Assembly: GCF_025833875.1 (NCBI RefSeq)
Contig: NZ_JAOYOD010000001.1
Coordinates: forward strand, 3,906,001 to 3,970,000
DNA from: Reichenbachiella ulvae
GTDB lineage: Bacteria > Bacteroidota > Bacteroidia > Cytophagales > Cyclobacteriaceae
Reading direction: 5' to 3'
Length of the DNA: 64,000 nucleotides
The notes beneath the pieces are model-generated. The model was not told the DNA's origin. It saw only the letters and a program-made list of their open reading frames with translations, and searched no databases. Below, piece by piece: positions 25,017 to 34,142 of the stretch. How positions within the stretch are numbered: position 1 is the stretch's first letter; the number at the start of each line of letters is the position of its first letter. A program made the translations under genes and the position numbers.

Positions 25017-25649
25017 CTATTCTGACTTTTCTATTTCTGCTTCTTCCTCTAGCAACTCATAATCTGTAGTATCTTCCTCGAAAACCAAATCATCGTCAAA
25101 TCCACCAGAGTTACTTTTAGCTTCGTTAGTTGGCGCCAGATTCATGACACCAGTTGGTTTCAGGATCGTGTATTCATCAAAGTCCTCGCTGGCTTCCAGA
25201 CCTTCTCCCTTGAGTACCTCCCCTCCGGATCGGATGGTCACAAACTTATCCGTATGAATTCTTTCTTCTTTCGGTACCCAATTGAGCAGCTCGGTATGCA
25301 AATCATCACCCTTGGCCAGACTTACCATTTGGACATCTCCCTCGGCCTTATAATAATCTTCCTCAGAAAAATAGTAACCCGTATTCGCTCGCAGGGTGGA
25401 AGCCAGACGTCCAGCATTATCATAAAATTCCAGATAAATCCCTTCAGGAAAATCTCGATCCTCATTTTCGTAGACCAACTGCTTGGCAGCCACCAGACGG
25501 ATCTTAGCGACAGCTGAATCAGATACCATCACATCTATGCTATCCATTGATACAGAAGGCCCCTCATAGCGCTCTTGATCCAGTACGGCCTTTTTGTCCT
25601 CACAGGCTAACAGACCTAATAATATGAATAAGGGAAAAAGATGTTTCAT
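25017..25649 (-). CDS. lptC: LPS export protein LptC
   Basis: A 210-residue lipoprotein (lipobox LLAC, Cys16) with the LptC beta-jellyroll pattern: GIYLEFYDNAGRLASTLRAN at about 89-108, YKAEGDVQMVS at 119-129, and VTIRSGGEVLKGEGLEASEDF at about 157-177. It bridges the inner-membrane LptBFG transporter and periplasmic LptA in lipopolysaccharide export. The Bacteroidota form is anchored as a lipoprotein rather than by a transmembrane helix. The C-terminal ~35 residues are acidic and low in complexity. The small membrane protein gene starts one base downstream. Confidence 0.85.
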   Translation of the reverse strand: MKHLFPLFILLGLLACEDKKAVLDQERYEGPSVSMDSIDVMVSDSAVAKIRLVAAKQLVYENEDRDFPEGIYLEFYDNAGRLASTLRANTGYYFSEEDYYKAEGDVQMVSLAKGDDLHTELLNWVPKEERIHTDKFVTIRSGGEVLKGEGLEASEDFDEYTILKPTGVMNLAPTNEAKSNSGGFDDDLVFEEDTTDYELLEEEAEIEKSE

Positions 25650-25691
25650 TCTAATGAACCAATCAAATTTTCAGTTGAAATGCTTTGTCAT

Positions 25692-25730
25692 AAAAAAAGC
25701 ACCTTCTCGCAAAAGTAAGGTGCTTTTTTT
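25692..25730. terminator. Bidirectional factor-independent terminator
   Basis: A perfect 14-base inverted repeat (seven A then GCACCTT; AAGGTGC then seven T) around an 11-base loop. It has a T-run on both strands, between the TPR gene (ends 25750) and lptC (starts 25649). Confidence 0.9.
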
Positions 25731-25749
25731 GATTTCTTATATAGAGATA

Positions 25750-27051
25750 TTAGTTCGGTCTTCTTTCTAGAACAACCGTTTCGTTGATCCAACATCCCAG
25801 AGTCATAGACTGACCTTCAGTCAATCCAAGTTCGAAAATTTCTCCTATAGAAGGAAATTGTTCTTTGGCCTTTGCCATCAATTCAGAATTTCCTGCTTTC
25901 GCATACTGGTTGTAAGCTGCGATGAAAACCAATCTGTCATCTACCTTGCTCACACCCTCTCTACAATCATTGTAGCTCTGGAAATAAAGATTACCAATTA
26001 AAGTATATGCTTCCTTAGCAGATGGATCATTGGCCAATGCCATTCTCGCAGCGCTTCTAGCTGATGGCTTCATGCCTTTACTAGCATACATCTGAGCCTT
26101 GTTCATATAGATCTCTGCTTTCTTCAAATTATCATCTGACATATCGATCGCAGCATCATAGTATTTAGTTGCCTTATCCATATCTCCAGCAGCGGCGAAT
26201 TTAATCCCCAATACTTTTGCCATACCGTAAGATGGATCAGTCGTGTAAACCAACTCACCTGCCTCGGCAAATGCTGGGCTATCAGTGCATTTTGCAGATA
26301 ACATCAATTGGAAAACTTTCTTAGCCATTTTCACATCCTGTGTTTCTCTCATTTTAGGAACCAATTTTCCTTCGATGAACTCACAGTTGACATCTACCGT
26401 GGCAGTCAAAAGTTTATCAACATTCTCTTGATACTTTTCATATTTATCATTGCCTGACTTGGCTTGCTTCTCAGCGATGATATCTGAGACCATTCCATAT
26501 ATCTCAATCACCTCCTCATCAGTGATTGCTCCACCAGTCAATTTATATCTTCTCACTACATCCATGTAGCCAACCAAGTTGTTGTTAAGAACTTCAGTAC
26601 CATTTAGTTCAAATACTTTTTTGAACAAATCCATCATTTCTTGATACTTGGCTTTGTTTCCTTTATAGTATTTGTAAGCACTAAAGGCCTTTCTATTCAA
26701 TACATTGGCTTCATCACCAAAATACTTGATTCGGTCATCGTACATCTTCATGGCCATCTCTTGATACTCAAGCTGCTTGGCAGCATCTTTCTCTTCATCA
26801 GCCAATCCTTCATATATCTTGATACCATTAATATAAAGCGACTCGTTAAGGTCAGGGCAATTCTCTAGTAACCACTTGTGAGGCTCTACTGCTGTTGCAT
26901 ATTGCTCACTTTTAACAGCATCTACATAGAGTGCGTTTTTCTCTTTTGCTTTATCTACATCTTCTGGCCAGTTCCATCCTGGCTGAGCGATTGCTGCTGC
27001 ATTCAAACCAACAACTAACCCTATCAATAGTAGCTTTTTCATTTTATCCAA
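25750..27051 (-). CDS. Exported TPR-repeat protein
   Basis: A 433-residue exported protein with a signal peptide (KKLLLIGLVVGLNAAAIAQ) and helical repeats across the rest; typical TPR spacing is seen at about 280-355 (DKATKYYDAAIDMSDD, KAEIYMNKAQMYASKGMKPSARSAARMAL). Two conserved-looking cysteines near the C-terminus lie in NDCREG and TLGCWIN. No catalytic motif. Met4 is an alternative start that places the signal peptide better. It lies 76 bases downstream of the outer-membrane protein gene on the same strand. Likely a periplasmic scaffold. Confidence 0.7.
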   Translation of the reverse strand: MDKMKKLLLIGLVVGLNAAAIAQPGWNWPEDVDKAKEKNALYVDAVKSEQYATAVEPHKWLLENCPDLNESLYINGIKIYEGLADEEKDAAKQLEYQEMAMKMYDDRIKYFGDEANVLNRKAFSAYKYYKGNKAKYQEMMDLFKKVFELNGTEVLNNNLVGYMDVVRRYKLTGGAITDEEVIEIYGMVSDIIAEKQAKSGNDKYEKYQENVDKLLTATVDVNCEFIEGKLVPKMRETQDVKMAKKVFQLMLSAKCTDSPAFAEAGELVYTTDPSYGMAKVLGIKFAAAGDMDKATKYYDAAIDMSDDNLKKAEIYMNKAQMYASKGMKPSARSAARMALANDPSAKEAYTLIGNLYFQSYNDCREGVSKVDDRLVFIAAYNQYAKAGNSELMAKAKEQFPSIGEIFELGLTEGQSMTLGCWINETVVLERRPN

Positions 27052-27127
27052 TTTATGTTTTGATAGTTAAGTGCTAAAAAAAGCGAAAAATTATGATGAA
27101 CAATTCACTTTCTCAACTATTAGACTA

Positions 27128-28402
27128 TTAATTATACTTTCTTCTGATAAACCAGCGGTCATTCAGCGTAACACCTAAGGTAAATTTGATGTAATTTTCT
27201 TTAACCAATCCATCGTCCTTAGTACCTCGCTGCCCGTATTTAAATGTCATATTCAAAGCCGAAACAGTCTTAACAGGTAATGACCATCCAAAATTGATGC
27301 CAATATCATCGATATTGGTATTTCCCGTCACATAAGGCAGCTGCTGATAACTCACACCCACACGGTATCTGACACGACTCAAATAACTGTCCACGTCATT
27401 ATATTTAGGGATTATCTCTATTCCTAACCCTGCAGATAAAGTCCTTCTAAAACCCAATGCACTGTTATCCGAAAAGGCCGCATCATCTTGCCAGTCTGCA
27501 ATAGTTACATCCAATCCAACAATCAAACGATTTTCGTATTCATACGAAATACCTAATCCTAATTCAGTTGGAAGCCCAAAACTGCTATCATAACTTCCAT
27601 TCACTAAAGTATCACCCGGCAAATCTCGATCTCCTATGAAGGTAACTTGTCTCGTCAATCTTTCTCCTTTCAAATCTTGACCTAAATCGTAGGTTGCACC
27701 CACAGAAATATTTTTCTTCTCACCTATTTCAAATCGATAGGCTGCACCAAATCCCAAAGTGAATCCTTTATAATTTGTTTTTTGCATGATCCCAGAAGGA
27801 ACCTGAGAGGTCACATCATCTCCTGTCAAGGTGATTCTATTTTCATCTTCTATAAAACCAAAAAGAAATGACCCTCTCACTCCAAAGGATAAGTTTTTAT
27901 AGGCCCTAATTCCATTGGACCAGTATACTTCTGTAAGCCCTCCTTCTCCTGTACGTTCAACCAATGCTGTAACCTGATCATTGCCTTCCACCGATGCTTC
28001 AGAAAGAAAATTGTAGTTAACTGCACTATATGGGCGAACCCCAATGTTAGTGGTCATCCTATTATATATAATGGGAAATGCAAAGCTGAGATACTTGAAT
28101 CCCCCAGAACCGTTGGTTTGAGAATCAATCGAGGTGGCGGATGTACGGCTTTCTCCCTGGATTCCGATTTCGAATGAAGTCAATCTGTTATAAGTCAATA
28201 GCGCAGGATTCATACTATTGATATGATAAAAACTAGGCGTACCAATTCCCACTCCGCCCATAGCTCCTTGATGGGACATAGCTCTGCTTTGAATATCTCC
28301 GATACCAAAAACAGAATAAGGGGAAAACGTGATTTGTGCCTGAGCCCAAAAGCTACTTATCATAAAGGCAGCTACTAGAGCTATGCTATTTTTTCTCTTC
28401 AT
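27128..28402 (-). CDS. Outer-membrane beta-barrel protein (FadL/porin-like)
   Basis: A 424-residue exported barrel protein. The signal peptide ends near AQA-QI (residue 22). The mature start ITFSPYSVFGIGDIQSRAMSHQGAMGGVGIG and the plug-like NPALL segment resemble Bacteroidota outer-membrane transport proteins of the FadL kind. Alternating beta strands run to the basic C-terminus FIRRKYN. It overlaps the end of coaX by 17 bases, an arrangement that suggests one transcript. The substrate is unknown. Confidence 0.75.
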   Translation of the reverse strand: MKRKNSIALVAAFMISSFWAQAQITFSPYSVFGIGDIQSRAMSHQGAMGGVGIGTPSFYHINSMNPALLTYNRLTSFEIGIQGESRTSATSIDSQTNGSGGFKYLSFAFPIIYNRMTTNIGVRPYSAVNYNFLSEASVEGNDQVTALVERTGEGGLTEVYWSNGIRAYKNLSFGVRGSFLFGFIEDENRITLTGDDVTSQVPSGIMQKTNYKGFTLGFGAAYRFEIGEKKNISVGATYDLGQDLKGERLTRQVTFIGDRDLPGDTLVNGSYDSSFGLPTELGLGISYEYENRLIVGLDVTIADWQDDAAFSDNSALGFRRTLSAGLGIEIIPKYNDVDSYLSRVRYRVGVSYQQLPYVTGNTNIDDIGINFGWSLPVKTVSALNMTFKYGQRGTKDDGLVKENYIKFTLGVTLNDRWFIRRKYN

Positions 28403-29108
28403 TGTACTCCAAAATCCTAATCAAACCGACCAGCACCAATTCAGGGGATGCAAAGATGGATGCTTTTAATTTAGATTCAAAACGTTTTGTCCAACCCCCG
28501 CACAGAATCACCTGTATATCAGGGTATATTTGACTATAACGATCTATTATACCATCAATTTCCGCAGCTATACCATTAAATACCCCACTCATCATGGATT
28601 CTCGAGTAGAGCCACCTATCAACGGCACCTCCTCGTAATTTGTGATTAACGGCAGATTTCTGGTGTAATCGTTCATCGATTTGAATCTTAATTCTACTCC
28701 GGGAGAAATACCTCCCCCATGATAATGCGATTTACTATCCAAAAGGTCGTATGTGATACAAGTCCCGACATCAATAATTAAACAATCCCGCTCCTGAAAC
28801 ATTTGCTGAGCCCCCACTACAGCCGCCATTCGGTCCAGACCTAAGGTGTGAGGAGTACCATACTTATTGAGTACAGGTACAGGTGTCTTTGCATCCAAAT
28901 ACAAAACCCTATAATTAGACAAAAAGTCTTGCTGCTCTGAAGGTGAATAAGCCACACTAGAAGAAATAATGTGAAGCGGCATAAATTCATCAACCACTTT
29001 TTTCATTTCCACCAGGGACTCAACAGTTTCTAGGTCAAGCATCTGACCCGAATCAAACTTTCCAATTTTGATCTGTGTGTTGCCTATGTCTAATGCGATA
29101 GCCTTCAT
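28386..29108 (-). CDS. coaX: Type III pantothenate kinase
   Basis: First step of coenzyme A synthesis, phosphorylating pantothenate with ATP. The 240-residue protein shows the ASKHA-fold motifs of CoaX: DIGNTQIKIG at 7-16 (phosphate 1), GLDRMAAVVGA at about 89-99, DVGTCITYDLL near 114-124 (phosphate 2) and GGGISPGVELRFKSM near 131-145. Length matches the family. It heads a minus-strand unit with the outer-membrane protein gene. Confidence 0.95.
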   Translation of the reverse strand: MKAIALDIGNTQIKIGKFDSGQMLDLETVESLVEMKKVVDEFMPLHIISSSVAYSPSEQQDFLSNYRVLYLDAKTPVPVLNKYGTPHTLGLDRMAAVVGAQQMFQERDCLIIDVGTCITYDLLDSKSHYHGGGISPGVELRFKSMNDYTRNLPLITNYEEVPLIGGSTRESMMSGVFNGIAAEIDGIIDRYSQIYPDIQVILCGGWTKRFESKLKASIFASPELVLVGLIRILEYNEEKK

Positions 29109-29321
29109 TTCTTTACTCCAGAAAGCCGTGAAGTTACGGTGAATTTTTCTGCTTATAATTCAAAAAATACAGAATGAATAACATTAAGTAGAAATTGGGT
29201 TTCTTATCTTTATATCCGACAAAAAGAACTCGTAAACTGCGAAAAGAAACAAATAATGTAATTATTGGATAGATGAGTTCGACTCATTTATATATAATTG
29301 CCCCACGATATTTATATCCTC

Positions 29322-30797
29322 ATGCGGAAGTTTATTTTTCTAGTTATTTTTCTTAATCTGGCTCAGCTGACATACGCCAGTTCATCGGAAACCACCCCAA
29401 CATCCCTAGAACGAGAAACAATTGAAATGTCAAGCACCGAAAGCGGTGAGGAGCATCATCATGCCCCTGCCTGGACGGTTATTCCTTTTGTACTTCTGCT
29501 GCTCATGATAGCAACAGGCCCGTTGTTCTATGAGCACTTTTGGCACAAAAACTATCCCATAGTGGCATGTGCCCTGGCGGCAATCGTAGTGTCCTACTAT
29601 CTATTCGTACTTCACAATGTCCATAGCCCAGTCCATGCACTAGCAGAATATGCTCAGTTTATCGCATTGCTAAGTGGATTGTACATCGCCTCAGGTGGTA
29701 TCATGATAGAGGTAGACAAGGAGGCCAAGCCACTAACCAACGTATTCATTCTACTTATTGGAGCTGTAGTAGCCAACATCATAGGAACTACAGGGGCTTC
29801 AATGTTGTTGATTCGACCATTCATCCGACTCAACAAAAACAGAATTAAACCTTATCACATCATATTTTTCATCTTTATGGTGAGCAATATTGGAGGTTCA
29901 TTGACTCCTATTGGTGACCCTCCACTTTTCTTGGGGTTCTTGAAAGGAGTTCCGTTTTTCTGGACACTCCAATACAACCTAATCCCATGGATATTTGCCA
30001 GTTTGATACTAGCAGGGGTGTTTTTCCTTATGGATAGAAAAAATAAGTCTGATTACAGTTTTGGAGAAGACACGGAAACTCCCTCGGGCAAGCTCACCAT
30101 TATTGGAACCAAGAATTTTGTTTGGTTAGCCGTAATTGTTGGCTCAGTATTTCTGGATCCTAATGTGATCGATTGGGTCCCTGCTATCAACTATGAAGGG
30201 CAAAAATTCTCATTCGTAAGAGAATTAATCATGCTTAGCTCGGGATTTCTATCCTACAAACTCGCGAATAAAGATGCTATCAATGGAAATGAATTCAATT
30301 TCGAACCTATTAGAGAGGTAGCATTTATCTTCATCGGTATTTTTGGAACCATGATGCCTGCACTGGAATTGGTAAGCAACTTTGCACAATCTGACGCTGG
30401 AGCAGCGATGATTACACCTAACACTTTATATTGGGGTACAGGCTTGCTATCAGGATTTTTGGACAATGCACCCACTTATATCAACTTTTTAACCGCCGCA
30501 ATGGCATCTCAAGGCGCTTCTATTACCAATTTGGCAGATGTAATCGCCTTTTCTCAGGGAAGCTCGGAGTTCGTTAATTCTATTTTATCCTTAAAGGCCA
30601 TTTCTGTAGCGGCTGTATTCTTTGGTTCCATGACCTATATTGGAAACGGCCCAAATTTTATGGTGAAATCAATAGCAGAACAAGTAGGTATTAAGATGCC
30701 CTCTTTCTTTGGATACATCATTAGATTTTCGATTCCTATTCTGCTGCCTCTTTTCGTGGTAGTTTGGTTGATCTTCTTCTACTGGGGCATTATTTAG
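29322..30797 (+). CDS. nhaD: NhaD-type Na+/H+ antiporter
   Basis: A 491-residue inner-membrane antiporter of the NhaD group of the ion-transporter superfamily. A signal-like first helix (MRKFIFLVIFLNLAQLTYAS) is followed by about 12 membrane segments. Motifs are GGIMIEVDKEAKPLTN (about residues 124-139), SNIGGSLTPIGDPPLFLGFLKG (split around 190-210) and FLDNAPTYINFLTAAMA (about 380-396), all typical of this family. The ATG at 29322 is preferred over an upstream TTG at 29298 because it starts the signal helix. An Na+ export system fits a marine or saline habitat. The 3' end overlaps the convergent gene by four bases. Confidence 0.9.
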   Translation: MRKFIFLVIFLNLAQLTYASSSETTPTSLERETIEMSSTESGEEHHHAPAWTVIPFVLLLLMIATGPLFYEHFWHKNYPIVACALAAIVVSYYLFVLHNVHSPVHALAEYAQFIALLSGLYIASGGIMIEVDKEAKPLTNVFILLIGAVVANIIGTTGASMLLIRPFIRLNKNRIKPYHIIFFIFMVSNIGGSLTPIGDPPLFLGFLKGVPFFWTLQYNLIPWIFASLILAGVFFLMDRKNKSDYSFGEDTETPSGKLTIIGTKNFVWLAVIVGSVFLDPNVIDWVPAINYEGQKFSFVRELIMLSSGFLSYKLANKDAINGNEFNFEPIREVAFIFIGIFGTMMPALELVSNFAQSDAGAAMITPNTLYWGTGLLSGFLDNAPTYINFLTAAMASQGASITNLADVIAFSQGSSEFVNSILSLKAISVAAVFFGSMTYIGNGPNFMVKSIAEQVGIKMPSFFGYIIRFSIPILLPLFVVVWLIFFYWGII

Positions 30798-31615
30798 TAT
30801 TCTACAGATAGGAAGATTCCCATTCCGAACATTGGGAACTTTCTCCATTCTGCATCTTCCTGCAATCTTCCAATAATTGGACCATGTGAGAAGCTTCCAG
30901 CAAAGACTATTTGGCCATCTTCGTCCAGGTTTTCGACACATTCGATCGAAAGATAAAAATCATTAGTCATTACGATTCCATACTCAGTCAGATCAAGTGT
31001 AAATACCTCGTGGGCCTTGAGCTCTGAAGAGTTGAACAAAATCAATGGTACCTGATGCTTAGTGTTGGGTAGACCTTTTTTGATATCATAAAAATTGAGC
31101 CTGAACAACAAGGAATCGTTGTTGACGTAGGTCGGTTTGATGTGTAGTTGATTGATAAAGGTCAGGTCCTCTCGAACCCGAAAGATAGTTCCAATCTGAT
31201 CGCCCGGACCGACCGATGAAAATCCGACCTGAATCATTTTACCTGCATTCTTGCTCCCCAATACTTTTTTCTTGAGAGGTCGATCAGAAAACACAAACTC
31301 TGGCAATTGCGTGGTGGATTGGACCAGAACCAGTTCATTAGCTTCCTTCATTTCCTTCAAGAATTGACTGAGTGGCCTTCTATACGGCTCGAAACCTACA
31401 CAGGAAATCGATAAAGTATCAGCCAAATTTTCATCCGTATAACTCAATGAAAAATGACCATTTTGATTAGAAACGGTCCTAAGATTGGTATGCAGCAGGT
31501 TGATATTAACGTAGGGTATGCTTTCATTTCCGTTGGTTACTTTGGCGGAAATTTGACTCTGAGCATAGAGAGAACCCGAGATTAGAAGAAAAAAAGCACA
31601 CAAAAAATTCGGCAT
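30794..31615 (-). CDS. Exported protein with carboxypeptidase-regulatory-like domain
   Basis: A 273-residue exported protein. Signal peptide about 1-18 (AFFLLISGSLYAQ), then a carboxypeptidase-D-regulatory-like beta domain at about 22-95 (ISAKVTNGNESIPYVNINL, NGHFSLSY). The C-terminal part (about 120-273) forms a second beta-rich domain with FRVREDLTFINQLHIKP and LRLNFYDIKKGLP-like strands, a pattern seen in several uncharacterised Bacteroidota proteins. It lies 61 bases downstream of ribH on the same strand. Function unknown; probably envelope-associated. Confidence 0.7.
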   Translation of the reverse strand: MPNFLCAFFLLISGSLYAQSQISAKVTNGNESIPYVNINLLHTNLRTVSNQNGHFSLSYTDENLADTLSISCVGFEPYRRPLSQFLKEMKEANELVLVQSTTQLPEFVFSDRPLKKKVLGSKNAGKMIQVGFSSVGPGDQIGTIFRVREDLTFINQLHIKPTYVNNDSLLFRLNFYDIKKGLPNTKHQVPLILFNSSELKAHEVFTLDLTEYGIVMTNDFYLSIECVENLDEDGQIVFAGSFSHGPIIGRLQEDAEWRKFPMFGMGIFLSVEY

Positions 31616-31676
31616 AGATAGTAAGATTAAGTTTCAAACTATCAATGCCGAATAGGTAATAAAGGTTGTTTACGAA

Positions 31677-32153
31677 TTATAGCGCGAGCATCTTGACTGC
31701 AGTTATGGCAGCCTCATCGCCCTTGTTTCCATGTTTTCCTCCAGCTCTGTCCATGGCCTGCTTCTGTGTATTTGGAGTTAGCACACCAAAAATTACCGGC
31801 TTGTCATACTTGAGAGATACATCTGTGATTCCCTTTGCCACTGCATCGCAGATGAAATCAAAATGCCTCGTTTCTCCCTGGATCACACAACCCAGGCAGA
31901 TCACTGCATCTACATCTGTTCTTTGGGCCAACTTTTGGGCGCCTAAACTCAACTCAAAACTTCCCGGTACATCTACCTTTACAATGTTTTCCTGTTTCGC
32001 ACCATGACTCAACAGAGTTTGCAATGCGCCATTATACAAAGAATCTGTTACCTCTTCGTTCCATTCCGAAACAACTATAGCGAATACCTTGTCTGAGATA
32101 TCTACCAGGTTTTTATTACTGTAATCACTTAGGTTTTTCTGTGAACTTGCCAT
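31677..32153 (-). CDS. ribH: 6,7-dimethyl-8-ribityllumazine synthase
   Basis: Penultimate step of riboflavin synthesis, joining the ribityl pyrimidine and a butanone phosphate. The 158-residue protein has the conserved VSEWNEE (substrate phosphate and ring contact) near residue 28, VPGSFELSLGAQKL near 59-72, CLGCVIQGETRHFDFI near 85-100 with the catalytic His, and PVIFGVLTPNT near 118-128. Length and motifs are standard. Starts 74 bases after the TPR gene, beyond a terminator. Confidence 0.95.
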   Translation of the reverse strand: MASSQKNLSDYSNKNLVDISDKVFAIVVSEWNEEVTDSLYNGALQTLLSHGAKQENIVKVDVPGSFELSLGAQKLAQRTDVDAVICLGCVIQGETRHFDFICDAVAKGITDVSLKYDKPVIFGVLTPNTQKQAMDRAGGKHGNKGDEAAITAVKMLAL

Positions 32154-32171
32154 GATCTTTAATTTTTCAAT

Positions 32172-32200
32172 AAAAAAGGGATGAACCTAAATCCATCCCT
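32172..32200 (-). terminator. Factor-independent terminator of the TPR membrane protein gene
   Basis: A 7-base-pair stem (AGGGATG and CATCCCT, 10-base loop). On the minus strand it is followed by six T, 27 bases past the stop at 32228 and before the ribH start. Confidence 0.75.
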
Positions 32201-32227
32201 CCACTTCTTTAATATTTTTATTCAACC

Positions 32228-32932
32228 TTAGTTGATTTCACCACTCAAACGAGTCACATGCTTCAAGGCATCTTGATAAACCGTGCTTTCCTTGTAATCA
32301 TCTACAATCGTCTCGTAGTTGGCAAGGGCAGCAGCTGTATCACCACTGGTCTCATTAGCAATAGCAGCTTTCACAAGGTAGCCTGGAGTAAACTGGTCGT
32401 TGGCATTATAGCCTGCAGCCTTTTCGTAATAGCTGGCAGCCTGACCATATTCGCCCAATTCCATGTAAGCATCTCCAGTCAAAGCATAAGCTCTACCCTG
32501 AATCAGATAATCAGAAGCACTGAATGCTTTCAAATATTTCAACGCATTGTCGAAATCTCCCAACTTCAAATAAGTAGCACCTGCATAGTAATTGGCCATG
32601 TTAGCCGCGTCGGTCATACCGTAGCTATTGATGATCTCAAGAAAGCCATAGTTATTGCCATCTCCATTCAAAGCCAAACCTAAACTGTCTGCCTCAAAAT
32701 AATAAACAGCCTGAAACAAGTCTCTTTGCGCATCTTTGTTTTGGCTCTCTATATAATATCTACCAAATAGAAACCCTAAAACAATTACAGCCAATACCGC
32801 TCCTACTACGGACACCATTGTTTTGTTCTTTTCAATGAACTGCTCCGTTCTGGATATTTGCTCCGCTAGTGCTTCCGGACTTTCTAGTAAGTCATTTCCG
32901 TGCTCCTCTGCGTCTTTTCTCTTTTTTGTCAT
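32228..32932 (-). CDS. Membrane-anchored TPR protein (YfgM-like)
   Basis: A 234-residue protein. A charged cytoplasmic N-terminus (1-37), one transmembrane helix (about 38-60, VSVVGAVLAVIVLGFLFGRYYI) and a periplasmic TPR-like domain with repeats such as NMANYYAGATYLKLGDFDNALKYL (in two pieces) and GRAYALTGDAYMELGEYGQAASYYEKA. The layout resembles YfgM, an ancillary partner of the SecYEG/PpiD system. Next to ribH on the same strand, but a terminator separates the two. Confidence 0.75.
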   Translation of the reverse strand: MTKKRKDAEEHGNDLLESPEALAEQISRTEQFIEKNKTMVSVVGAVLAVIVLGFLFGRYYIESQNKDAQRDLFQAVYYFEADSLGLALNGDGNNYGFLEIINSYGMTDAANMANYYAGATYLKLGDFDNALKYLKAFSASDYLIQGRAYALTGDAYMELGEYGQAASYYEKAAGYNANDQFTPGYLVKAAIANETSGDTAAALANYETIVDDYKESTVYQDALKHVTRLSGEIN

Positions 32933-32953
32933 ACTTCTTCAAATTCAAGGCCG

Positions 32954-32961
32954 CAAATCTA
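32954..32961 (-). promoter_or_regulatory. Bacteroidota -7 element for the TPR membrane protein gene
   Basis: On the minus strand it reads TAGATTTG, a TAnnTTTG match, 22 bases upstream of the start codon at 32932. No -33 element was found at normal spacing. Confidence 0.45.
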
Positions 32962-33003
32962 ATAAGAATTTGATTTACAGCCAGCTATAATCTGTCGGGT
33001 CGA

Positions 33004-34035
33004 TTAGTCTTCTAAGAATGGATAAGATGGATCCGCATATACATCTGTGTAAGCATGCTCTGCAGGTGGGAATGGAGACTCCTCAGCAAACTTCACTGAT
33101 TCGTTTACGATCTCCTTTATCTTATTACCTATTGCTTCCAGATCTTTTTCAGTCGCCAATTTCTTATCTAAAATTTCAGCTTTGATTTGCTCGATTGGAT
33201 CACGTTGTTTGTATTGCTCTACTTCCTCTTTGGTTCTGTACTTAGCAGGATCAGACATAGAGTGTCCTTTGTATCTGTAAGTTCTGAACTCCAATAAAGT
33301 TGGGCCTTCTCCCGCTCTTGCTCTCTTAGCAGCACGAGCTACAGCATGGTGTACGTCTATTACAGACATACCATCTATAGATTCTGAAGGCATTTGGTAT
33401 GAGCTACCTAGATCATCAAGACCTGTTACGTTGGATGTTCTGGCTACCGAAGTACCCATGGCATATCCGTTGTTCTCGATACAGAAGATCACTGGCAACT
33501 TCATCGTCATGGCCATGTTCAAAGCCTCGTGAAATGCACCTTGTCTTACTGCACCATCTCCCATGTAGGTCATACATAGTTTTCCAGTATTGTTATACTG
33601 CTCAGCAAATGCAATCCCTGCTCCTAGTGGCACCTGGCCTCCTACGATACCATGTCCTCCAAAGAATCCATTCTCCTTGTCAAACATGTGCATGGAACCT
33701 CCTTTACCTTTTGAGATACCTGTCTCTTTACCGTACAGCTCAGCCATGATTGCTTTAGGATCAGATCCCAAAGCCATTGGGTGCGCGTGATCTCGGTATG
33801 CTGTGATGTATTTATCTCCTTTTTCCAAAGCAGATACTGCACCAGCTACACAAGCCTCTTGTCCTATATACAAATGGCAAAACCCTTTGATTTTTTGCTG
33901 GCCATATAATTGCCCTGCTTTTTCTTCAAACTTTCTCATCAACAACATGGACTCATACCATTCCATGTATGTCTCTTTTGGAAAATCACTCTTCGATTTT
34001 GCTCTGGAATTCTTCTTATCTTTTACACTTGCCAT
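33004..34035 (-). CDS. pdhA: Pyruvate dehydrogenase E1 component, alpha subunit
   Basis: Thiamine-diphosphate-dependent decarboxylation of pyruvate, with a separate E1 beta chain not in this window. The 343-residue protein has the thiamine-diphosphate motif GDGAVRQGAFHEALNMA near 160-176 ending in ENNGYAMGT, the phosphorylation-loop-like segment RTYRYKGHSMSDPAKYR near 258-274, and HLYIGQEA near 55-62. Length is typical of the heterotetrameric E1 alpha. It is divergent from recF with a ~107-base gap. Confidence 0.95.
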   Translation of the reverse strand: MASVKDKKNSRAKSKSDFPKETYMEWYESMLLMRKFEEKAGQLYGQQKIKGFCHLYIGQEACVAGAVSALEKGDKYITAYRDHAHPMALGSDPKAIMAELYGKETGISKGKGGSMHMFDKENGFFGGHGIVGGQVPLGAGIAFAEQYNNTGKLCMTYMGDGAVRQGAFHEALNMAMTMKLPVIFCIENNGYAMGTSVARTSNVTGLDDLGSSYQMPSESIDGMSVIDVHHAVARAAKRARAGEGPTLLEFRTYRYKGHSMSDPAKYRTKEEVEQYKQRDPIEQIKAEILDKKLATEKDLEAIGNKIKEIVNESVKFAEESPFPPAEHAYTDVYADPSYPFLED

Positions 34036-34142
34036 TTCTAATAAGGTTTAAAGCGTAAATACGCAATGTTTTCAAGGTTTGGCTTAAACGCTGGTTCAGC
34101 GAAGTGCGAAATTAGTTATTTTCGCAACTCCAGCAAATATAT